This document shows, in pieces, positions 1 through 6,943 of a stretch of DNA of 6,943 nucleotides (its first letter is position 1; each line of letters starts with the position of its first letter). The position numbers and the translations under genes are program-made. Under the pieces are notes generated by a model, which was given only the letters and a program-made list of their open reading frames with translations, was not told the DNA's origin and searched no databases. The stretch is from Caldilineales bacterium (GTDB lineage Bacteria; Chloroflexota; Anaerolineae; JAAEKA01), in contig JAJTXO010000200.1 in NCBI GenBank assembly GCA_021463315.1, positions 1 through 6,943 on the forward strand, given 5' to 3'.

Positions 1-1
1 C

Positions 2-3000
2 AGCAACGAATTGGCGATCACCGGGCCGGTAGCGCCCACGCTGCAGGCTGTGAGCCCCAGCGGTCGCTGGCTGGCCGTAGCCAATGCAGGCCGCGCCATC
101 TGGCTGGGGGAGGCCGTGGGCGCGTCTCAGCCCATCAGCATCAGCGTGCCGGCTGACCGCACCATCACCGCCGCGGCGCTCAGCGACGACGGCGTCTACG
201 TGGCCTGGGCAAGCTGCCGATCCCAGCCCGCGCCGGAGTCGCCCACGCCGACGCCCACACCGACGCCCACGCGGGCAGCCAAGCCAGACGATACACCCAC
301 GCCCACGGCCACGGCAGATCCATCGACAACGCCCATAGAGTCGCCCACCCCAATCAAGACTCCCGATCCGAATCAGCCGACGCCCACCGGCGCACCGTTG
401 ACAGATTGCCGCCTGGCCATCGCGCGCGCCGACGAGAAGATGCTGACGTCGCCTGAGTTGACGATACCAGCGCCGCAGCGCATCGTCGCTGTCGCCCTGC
501 GGCCGCAGCAGATTGACCAAGGGGCGATGGCCCTGGCAACCGGCATTATCCAGACCTTCGACCGCGCTGCAACCACAGCGCTGGCGTCGCCGGTGAAGGG
601 CGCGGTCGATGTCGCGTTCAGCAGCGATGGCGCCTCTCTGGCCGCACTGGGCAAGGAGGGCCAGGTCAGCCTCTGGGCCTGGACGGACGCCGAGCCCCGC
701 AACCTGTACGAACCTGACCTGGGCGCGTCGGTCTTCGTCGCGCTTGAGTTCGTCCAGGGCGATACCTGGCTGGCGCTGGCCACCGGTTCAACGGGGACGC
801 CGGCCCAGGCTCAGGTGGCGCTGTGGGATCGGCAGACCGAGAGCCTGATCCATCGATTCGGCCTGGATGATCCCGCGGCCGACCTGGCGCTCAGCCCGGA
901 CGGGAGCGCGCTGGCCGCGGCCCTGCCCGACTCCACCATGCACTGGCCCATGGACCGGGCGCGCTGGCTGGAGCTGGCCTGCGCGCGCGCCGGCACGAGC
1001 CTGAGCTATGACGCCTGGCGCAAGGCCTTTCCTAACGCCGACCGGGAGGACCCTAAGGAGGCGAAAATCTGTGGCGACTGGCCGCTGGACATCAGCTTCG
1101 CCCAAGCGCTGGTGCATGAGGCAGAGCGGAAGCTGGACAATTGCCGAAGCGAAACGTGGGACGACGGCCTGGCGCTGCTCGAAGAAGCGCAACAGGCTGA
1201 TCCTCGCCTTGCGTTGGATCCCAGCGCGCACAGGATGCAGGTGGTGGGCGGCCGGGCGCTGGAATATCTGCGCGACGGCGACAACGAGGAAGCCAGGGGC
1301 TGCCTGGACCTGGCGGCTGACGGGCCGGCCGCGCTCGATCGGGTCTTCCAGGCCGCGGCGAGCCTGGTGCGGGCCGAGCGGCTGCCGGCGGAGGGGCAGA
1401 GCAAAGATATGGGCGAAGTCGTCGCGGCGCTGGACCAGGCGCTGGAACTCAGGTCCTACTGGCCGGATACCCAGGTGGAGATGGCCCAGAGCGGGTTGAC
1501 CCAAGCCCTCTATTCCCTCTGCCAGCAGGGCGATGCTCCGGCCTGCCAGCGCGCGGCCGCTCTGATAGACTTGCTGGAGGAGGGCACGATCGCGCGGGGC
1601 GCCCTCCTCAACGGCGCGGGGCCGGCGCTCTACTTCCAGGGCCGCCGCGGCCAGGCTGTCACCATCGCCATGAACGCCGACAAAAATGCCTTCGACGCCT
1701 TCCTGAGCCTGGAGGGGCCGGGCGGCGCGGCGATCAGCGACGACGACAGCGGGCCGGACAACAACTCGCTGATCGCCAACTATCTGTTGCCCCGCGACGG
1801 CATCTACCGCATCGCGCCCGGGGGCTATGGGGGCGGCGGCAGCGGCGCCTATACGGTGCAGTTCGACGTACACGAGCCGCGGCCCATCGCTCTGGGCAGG
1901 GCCGAAACTTCGACCACCGCCCAGGACAGCCTATGGCAGTTCGATGGCCTGGCCGGCCAGTTGGTGAGCATTCGCATGGACACGGCTGACGCCAACTTCG
2001 ACCCCTGGCTGACCCTGTACGGACCCGACGCAACGCAGCTCCGCAGCGACGACGACAGCGGCGGGGACTGGAATGCCCTGATCATGGCCCCGCTGCCCAC
2101 GGATGGCAGCTACACCCTCGTCGCAGGACGGCCAGACAGCAGCGCGCCCTACACCCTGACCGTCTCGCAGTCGCGGCCGCTCCCCTTCGACCAGCCGCAA
2201 CCCTCGACCACCCTCTCGAACACGCTATGGGCATTCGAACGCGCGGGCTCGCCGGTGATCGGTCTGGAGATCACGACGGCCAGCGACGCGCTGACGCCCC
2301 GTCTGGCGCTGCGCGACGCCAGCGGCGTCGAGTTGCCCAACAGCGCGATCTCCTCCGCTCTGGGCCAGGCGCGCCTGACAGCCTATGTGCTGCCCGCGGG
2401 AGATCGCTTCTTCGTTCAGGTCACGCCGGAGGGGGATGCGCTTCCGTATACACTGACCCTGACCAGCCTGACGACACCTCCGCTGACCCTGGACCGGCCG
2501 GTCACATCGACCACCCAGACCGATCCCATCTGGACCTTCAGCGGACAAGCGGGCCAGATGGTGGACCTTGCCCTGAACAGCGACGATCGGCTGATCTTCG
2601 ACCCGGCGTTGAGACTGTTGAACGCCGAGGGCAGAGAGATCGCCTACGACGACGACAGCGGCGGCGACCTGAACGCGCGCCTCGCGGCGCTCTTCCTGCC
2701 AGCCGACGGCCAGTACTTCGTCCAGCCCCTTCCCGCCGACAGCCCGGTGTCCTACACCCTGACCGTCAGCTCGGTCACTTCCCAGACGATTCGGCTGCTT
2801 CAACCAGGCGAGACGGTCACATCCACCCTGCGCCAGGACACCCTGTGGGCCATCGATGGCCGGATCGGCCAGCCCATCGCGTTCACCGCCTCCACGCCCA
2901 CCGGCGCCACGCCGTCGTTGAGCATCAAGGGTTCCCGTGGCGAGACGCTGCGTTCTCCTGAAAGCGGCGCGATGGCCCCCTTCTTGCCGCCGCAGACAGG

Positions 3001-4201
3001 GCGCTACTACCTGCGGGTCGGCGGCCTCGACCAGACGACCCGCTACAATCTGGCGCTGCGTGAGCACCAGCCGCCTGAGATCAGGTTCGGCGAAACTAAG
3101 TCGTCCAACACCGCAACCGACGAGCTGTGGCGCTTCCGCGGCCGGGCCGGCCAGGTGGTGGATATCAGGCTGACCGGCTGGAGCTCCGGCGGCAGCTTCG
3201 ATCCCTACCTGACCTTGCTGGCCGCCGATGGGACCTCATTGGCGGACAACGACGACACCAGCAGTGGCGACTGGAACGCGCGCATCGCGGCCTTCCTGCT
3301 GCCGGAGACCGGCGACTACTTCATCCGCGCTGGGCGACCAGGCTCCACCGCGCCCTACCAGTTGAGCCTGACCAGCCGCAGCCCCACCGCGGCCATGCTG
3401 GGCGCGACCATGCTGACGCAGGAGAGCGCCGCGTTCACGCTGTCCATGCCGCCTGGCTTCGTCTCCATCGCCGTCGCTCCGGCCGCCGAGCTGAGCCTGA
3501 TGGGGCCGGGCGACATAGCCCTGGCCAGCCAGGCCTCCGCCATCCTGGCGCGGCTGGACGCGGCCGGCGTCTACACGGTGGGCGTCAGCTTTCCGGCCGA
3601 CGGCCAGCCGCGCAGCGTCACCATGCTGCCCATCGCGGCCACGCCGCGTCCCCTCGACATGACACAGAGCAACCAGGGCCGGCTGCAGGCTGGGGGCGCC
3701 GATCTGTGGACCCTTGACGGCGACGCAGCGCAGGCTGTGCGCGTGACTGCGTCGGGAGCCGGCTTCACGCCCGTGCTGGAGCTGTATGCGCCGGACGGCG
3801 GGCGGTTGGCCGTGGGCCAGCAGAACGGCGAGCTGCTCGCCGCGCTGCCCGCGGGCGGCGACAGCCTGCTGGCCGTGCGCGGCCCGACGGTGCAGGCCAG
3901 CGGCCCCTACACGCTGACGATACAGCCCATGGACGCCACGCCCGGGCCGCAGGCCTGCACCGGCAGCAGCAACACGGCGGACTATCTGCCCGTGCAACAG
4001 GGCAGCCGGGTCGTACTGGGCCGCCACCGGCCGGTGAACGGCGAAGAAAACTGGGATTCCGCCATGGACGCCTACGTGGGCCAGCAAGCGCGCGTCACCT
4101 ATCTGACCGGCAGCGACTGGGTGGGCTGCCCCCAGGTGCAAGTCGATATCGACCAGGGACGGTTCTCCTGGCGGGTGCGAGACCTGTTGGTGCTCAATTG
4201 A
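2..4201 (+). CDS. Giant WD40 / TPR-like / PPC-repeat protein, 5'-partial (possible STAND NTPase C-terminal part)
   Basis: The frame is open through the left edge (Ser-Asn-Glu precede a TTG at 11), so the true start lies outside the window. Residues below are numbered from that TTG; 1396 are visible. Residues ~10-320 hold degenerate WD40-like blades with repeated S-x-D/S-G motifs followed by hydrophobic strands; a Pro-Thr linker splits one blade. Residues ~318-358 contain a bracket (Cys324, Cys354 in KICGDWP) resembling the segment after WD40 repeats in many STAND-type NTPases. Residues ~358-525 are helical and TPR-like, with a phrase similar to the 'ALxxDPxLxLDP' seen in such tails. Residues ~530-1315 carry eight PPC-like domains, and 1316-1396 a small domain with Cys1316 and Cys1373. 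The role is unknown: ligand or protein binding is likely, and no catalytic site is visible. PPC domains usually suggest an extracellular location whereas STAND proteins are cytosolic, so location is unresolved. The stop is TGA at 4199-4201. I am confident it is a gene and moderately confident of the STAND link. Confidence 0.9.
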   Translation, partial: SNELAITGPVAPTLQAVSPSGRWLAVANAGRAIWLGEAVGASQPISISVPADRTITAAALSDDGVYVAWASCRSQPAPESPTPTPTPTPTRAAKPDDTPTPTATADPSTTPIESPTPIKTPDPNQPTPTGAPLTDCRLAIARADEKMLTSPELTIPAPQRIVAVALRPQQIDQGAMALATGIIQTFDRAATTALASPVKGAVDVAFSSDGASLAALGKEGQVSLWAWTDAEPRNLYEPDLGASVFVALEFVQGDTWLALATGSTGTPAQAQVALWDRQTESLIHRFGLDDPAADLALSPDGSALAAALPDSTMHWPMDRARWLELACARAGTSLSYDAWRKAFPNADREDPKEAKICGDWPLDISFAQALVHEAERKLDNCRSETWDDGLALLEEAQQADPRLALDPSAHRMQVVGGRALEYLRDGDNEEARGCLDLAADGPAALDRVFQAAASLVRAERLPAEGQSKDMGEVVAALDQALELRSYWPDTQVEMAQSGLTQALYSLCQQGDAPACQRAAALIDLLEEGTIARGALLNGAGPALYFQGRRGQAVTIAMNADKNAFDAFLSLEGPGGAAISDDDSGPDNNSLIANYLLPRDGIYRIAPGGYGGGGSGAYTVQFDVHEPRPIALGRAETSTTAQDSLWQFDGLAGQLVSIRMDTADANFDPWLTLYGPDATQLRSDDDSGGDWNALIMAPLPTDGSYTLVAGRPDSSAPYTLTVSQSRPLPFDQPQPSTTLSNTLWAFERAGSPVIGLEITTASDALTPRLALRDASGVELPNSAISSALGQARLTAYVLPAGDRFFVQVTPEGDALPYTLTLTSLTTPPLTLDRPVTSTTQTDPIWTFSGQAGQMVDLALNSDDRLIFDPALRLLNAEGREIAYDDDSGGDLNARLAALFLPADGQYFVQPLPADSPVSYTLTVSSVTSQTIRLLQPGETVTSTLRQDTLWAIDGRIGQPIAFTASTPTGATPSLSIKGSRGETLRSPESGAMAPFLPPQTGRYYLRVGGLDQTTRYNLALREHQPPEIRFGETKSSNTATDELWRFRGRAGQVVDIRLTGWSSGGSFDPYLTLLAADGTSLADNDDTSSGDWNARIAAFLLPETGDYFIRAGRPGSTAPYQLSLTSRSPTAAMLGATMLTQESAAFTLSMPPGFVSIAVAPAAELSLMGPGDIALASQASAILARLDAAGVYTVGVSFPADGQPRSVTMLPIAATPRPLDMTQSNQGRLQAGGADLWTLDGDAAQAVRVTASGAGFTPVLELYAPDGGRLAVGQQNGELLAALPAGGDSLLAVRGPTVQASGPYTLTIQPMDATPGPQACTGSSNTADYLPVQQGSRVVLGRHRPVNGEENWDSAMDAYVGQQARVTYLTGSDWVGCPQVQVDIDQGRFSWRVRDLLVLN
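227..397 (+). repeat. Pro-Thr-rich linker inserted in a propeller blade, encoded by a short tandem repeat
   Basis: Residues ~73-129 of the large protein are dominated by Pro, Thr and Ser, with runs of alternating Pro-Thr. At 242-271 the DNA is an imperfect 12-bp repeat (CCCACGCCGACG, then CCCACACCGACG, then a partial copy). The linker sits between a strand ending in WASC (Cys69) and one starting DCRLAI (Cys133), so it looks like a loop extruded from one propeller blade rather than a boundary between domains. Such linkers are typically extended and disordered. The repeat could change length by slippage in 6- or 12-bp steps, which would keep the reading frame. Confidence 0.8.
1600..3955 (+). 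repeat. Eight tandem PPC-like (pre-peptidase C-terminal type) beta-domains within the large protein
   Basis: The units begin near residues 530, 624, 727, 827, 928, 1025, 1129 and 1215, most being 97-104 residues long. A full unit reads: S-T-x-x-D-x-L-W-x-F, then G-x-A-G-Q and alternating hydrophobics, F-D-P-x-L-x-L, an acidic D-D-D-S-G-G loop, N-A-x-hydrophobic-x-x-x-L-P, D-G-x-Y and finally Y-T-L-T-V. The acidic loop starts at Asp577, Asp680, Asp880 and Asp1079 (units 1, 2, 4 and 6). It is missing from units 3, 5, 7 and 8, which keep only the beta-strand framework. PPC domains (Pfam PF04151 family) are known as accessory beta-sandwiches on secreted proteases and other surface proteins. Assignment of units 5, 7 and 8 is weaker than that of units 1, 2, 4 and 6. 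Confidence 0.78.
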
Positions 4202-4230
4202 GGCGTACACAGGCGCGTTCTTGAACCAGG

Positions 4231-4259
4231 TTGACAAGGATCAGGGTTTGACCTACAAT
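4231..4259 (+). promoter_or_regulatory. Sigma70-type promoter of the toxin-antitoxin operon
   Basis: A perfect -35 hexamer TTGACA (4231-4236) is separated by exactly 17 bp from TACAAT (4254-4259), one mismatch from the consensus -10 TATAAT. Transcription would start near 4266, giving a leader of roughly 30 nt before the antitoxin ATG. The region is AT-rich compared with the coding sequence on both sides. No convincing terminator separates it from the large gene upstream, so some read-through is possible. Confidence 0.8.
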
Positions 4260-4286
4260 TAGCAAAGACTGCTAAATAGACGCTAA
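4259..4286 (+). promoter_or_regulatory. Predicted antitoxin operator: three half-sites at 11-bp spacing
   Basis: TTAGCA (4259-4264) and TGCTAA (4270-4275) form a perfect 6-bp inverted repeat with a 5-bp centre. A third half-site, CGCTAA (4281-4286), repeats the second in direct orientation with one mismatch. Successive half-sites are exactly 11 bp apart, close to one helical turn, so all would face the same side of the DNA. The first overlaps the last base of the -10 box and the centre covers the predicted transcription start. Bound protein would therefore block RNA polymerase, as expected for the autoregulation typical of type II toxin-antitoxin operons. That the antitoxin is the binder is inference. 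Confidence 0.6.
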
Positions 4287-4288
4287 AC

Positions 4289-4293
4289 GGAGG
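4289..4293 (+). promoter_or_regulatory. Shine-Dalgarno site of the antitoxin gene
   Basis: GGAGG lies 4 nt before the ATG at 4298. The match to the anti-Shine-Dalgarno sequence is strong although the spacing is short. It fixes the antitoxin start and contrasts with the weak site ahead of the toxin. Confidence 0.75.
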
Positions 4294-4297
4294 CAAC

Positions 4298-4588
4298 ATG
4301 AACCGAGTTCCCGCCATCGCGCCCCTCAGCGACATGCGCGTGCGCCAATTGGATATCGTACAGAAAGCCCGCCAAGGACCGGTCGTGTTGATCGAGCGCG
4401 GCAGCAAGCCGGCGTTGGTGGTGGTTTCACCCGAGCAATGGAATGCACTCAGCGAACGCATCGAGTTCCTGGAGGACGCTGTTGCCGTCTACCGCAAGAA
4501 GTGGGAACTGGCGACCGGCCGGGATGAAATGATCGAGCTAACGTCGGTCGAGATCGAAGATTGGCTGGAAGATGATCTACCGGCTTAA
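4298..4588 (+). CDS. Type II antitoxin, Phd/YefM-like
   Basis: This 96-residue protein should neutralise the toxin encoded by the next gene and repress their shared promoter. The N-terminal half fits the Phd/YefM fold: an opening around APLSDMRVRQ, a helix to about residue 26, the beta-hairpin GPVVLIERGSKPALVVVS (residues 27-44) and the helix PEQWNALSERIEFLED. In this family that half dimerises and binds DNA. The C-terminal part (about 75-96) is acidic and probably flexible (VEIEDWLEDD), which suits wrapping around the basic toxin. The start is set by GGAGG 4 nt upstream. Its last 17 nt overlap the toxin gene in a different frame, which supports translational coupling. The family call is from pattern recognition, without a profile search. 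Confidence 0.88.
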   Translation: MNRVPAIAPLSDMRVRQLDIVQKARQGPVVLIERGSKPALVVVSPEQWNALSERIEFLEDAVAVYRKKWELATGRDEMIELTSVEIEDWLEDDLPA

Positions 4589-4844
4589 GATAACCAGGGA
4601 GGTGCAGCGACAAGTCGATCGCCTGCCCGGCAATATGCGCCAGCGAGTGAAACGCACGATTGCTGCGCTGGCTTTCGACCCTCGACCAGGCAGCGCCGAG
4701 GAATTGGGGGAGGAGCTGGCCGGCTTCTGGCGAATCAAGTTGGACGATTATCGGATCATCTATAGCATCTACGACGATGTAGTCATAGTCGAGATTGTCC
4801 GCGTGATTAGACGAACTGCGAAGACCTACGCTGGCTTGGTGTGA
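4572..4844 (+). CDS. Type II toxin, RelE/ParE superfamily (RelE-like residues retained)
   Basis: This 90-residue basic protein follows the usual RelE/ParE layout: an N-terminal strand (MIYRLKIT), two helices (about 9-35, including LPGNMRQRVKRTI), then a beta-sheet core with WRIKLDDYRIIYSI (53-66) and VVIVEIVRVIRR (70-81). Aligned by eye with E. coli RelE, whose key residues are K52, K54, R61, R81 and Y87, it has Arg54, Lys56, Arg61, Arg81 and Tyr86. This favours a ribosome-dependent mRNA-cleaving RelE type over a gyrase-targeting ParE, although ParE or an inactive form cannot be excluded. The ATG overlaps the antitoxin gene by 17 nt. Only a weak purine stretch (GGAAG) directly precedes it, so translation probably depends on the antitoxin. 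The length is normal and no frameshift is visible. Confidence 0.87.
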   Translation: MIYRLKITREVQRQVDRLPGNMRQRVKRTIAALAFDPRPGSAEELGEELAGFWRIKLDDYRIIYSIYDDVVIVEIVRVIRRTAKTYAGLV

Positions 4845-4876
4845 TCCAGTCGCGCAGACTTGTGTGATGATCCCCC

Positions 4877-6781
<1,905 letters not shown>

Positions 6782-6795
6782 ATTGTCACTGGGGG
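6782..6795 (-). other. Short 5' leader of the ABC gene without a visible Shine-Dalgarno site
   Basis: On the minus strand the 14 nt before the ABC start read CCCCCAGTGACAAT. There is no GGAGG-like element at normal spacing. The tandem repeats begin immediately upstream, so any promoter must lie inside the repeats or beyond the window. I recognise no -35/-10 pair here. Confidence 0.5.
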
Positions 6796-6890
6796 CAGAA
6801 GGCAGAAGTCAGAAGGCAGAAGTCAGAAGTCAGAGGTCAGAGGTCACCGGTCACCGATCACCGATCACCGATCACCGATCACCGATCACC
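6796..6890. repeat. Heptamer tandem array (13 in-phase copies, composite)
   Basis: Thirteen contiguous 7-bp units run from 6796 to 6886, followed by a partial CACC. On the plus strand they are CAGAAGG or CAGAAGT (five units), CAGAGGT (two), CACCGGT (one) and CACCGAT (five). The register never slips and every unit starts with CA. The second half has a GATC tetramer every 7 bp, at 6856, 6863, 6870, 6877 and 6884. The array lies directly upstream of the ABC gene and codes for nothing recognisable. There are no spacers, so it is not a CRISPR array. Confidence 0.93.
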
Positions 6891-6943
6891 AACCTACCAA
6901 CCTACCAACCTACCAATCTACCAACCTACCAACCTACCAACCT
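6889..6943. repeat. Octamer tandem array CCAACCTA, cut by the window edge
   Basis: Six full copies and a seventh truncated one (7 of 8 bases) of CCAACCTA run from 6889 to the end of the window. The fourth copy (6913-6920) has one C-to-T change. The array shares its first CC with the final CACC of the heptamer array, so the two abut without a spacer. On the minus strand it reads as GG pairs separated by TT and TA. It probably continues beyond the window. Confidence 0.92.

Noticed and set aside
11..13. TTG at 11 as the real start of the large gene
   Set aside because: The frame is open to the window edge without a stop, and the protein starts in the middle of a beta-propeller. The true start is almost certainly upstream.
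526..530. LSVGQ signature as evidence of a degenerate ATPase site (coordinates here are residues of the ABC protein)
   Set aside because: Val in place of the first Gly is common in active exporters, and Walker B Glu551 and His582 are intact.
788..1873. Long minus-strand open frame opposite the large gene
   Set aside because: It lies antisense to well-supported coding sequence, is rich in Arg, Gly, Ala and Gln as GC-rich shadow frames are, and has no recognisable domain.
4204..4210. GTAC palindrome as a YefM-type TGTACA operator
   Set aside because: Only the GTAC core is present, it lies well upstream of the -35 box, and the phased TTAGCA/TGCTAA sites are a much better candidate.
3236..4237. 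Minus-strand open frame of 333 codons overlapping the end of the large gene
   Set aside because: It shows the His/Arg/Gly/Ala-rich composition of an antisense shadow, with no motif; the plus frame has clear PPC domains there.
4845..4876. Bidirectional terminator between the convergent toxin and ABC genes
   Set aside because: I find no stable GC stem followed by a T run on either strand in this 32-bp gap.
6796..6943. CRISPR array
   Set aside because: The units are 7-8 bp and contiguous, with no unique spacers and no cas genes in the window.

Overview
The window is GC-rich and compactly coded. It looks like a bacterial chromosome, most plausibly a Chloroflexota member (Anaerolineae or Caldilineae type). 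This assignment is an inference. It rests on the GC-rich codon use, a huge WD40/TPR-like/PPC-repeat protein with a Pro-Thr linker, a type of ABC exporter common in that phylum, and a gene-free stretch made of short tandem repeats. No rRNA, tRNA or species-diagnostic marker is present.

Layout. (1) Positions 2-4201, plus strand: one very large reading frame that is open through the left window edge, so its N-terminus is missing. The visible part has the last blades of a WD40-like beta-propeller, one blade being split by a Pro-Thr linker. A cysteine-bracketed segment follows, resembling the tail of WD40-carrying STAND NTPases. Then come a helical TPR-like region, eight tandem PPC-like beta-domains and a small cysteine-containing C-terminal domain. 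(2) Positions 4202-4844: a compact type II toxin-antitoxin operon. It has a near-consensus sigma70-type promoter, three operator-like half-sites at exact 11-bp spacing, a Phd/YefM-like antitoxin, and an overlapping RelE/ParE-family toxin that keeps most of the RelE catalytic residues. Its base composition is visibly less GC-rich than both neighbours. (3) Positions 4877-6781, minus strand: a complete ABC exporter half-transporter (membrane domain plus nucleotide-binding domain), converging on the toxin with a 32-bp gap. (4) Positions 6782-6943, upstream of the ABC gene: a short leader, then 13 in-phase heptamers that change family stepwise, joined to an octamer array that runs off the right edge.

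How the parts relate. The toxin and antitoxin form one self-contained, probably autoregulated operon. There is no sequence evidence that the large protein, the toxin-antitoxin pair and the exporter work together. The most unusual items are the domain architecture of the large protein, with its roughly 200-residue two-domain repeat period, and the composite tandem-repeat leader of the ABC gene, whose minus strand resembles a two-tier G-quadruplex sequence.
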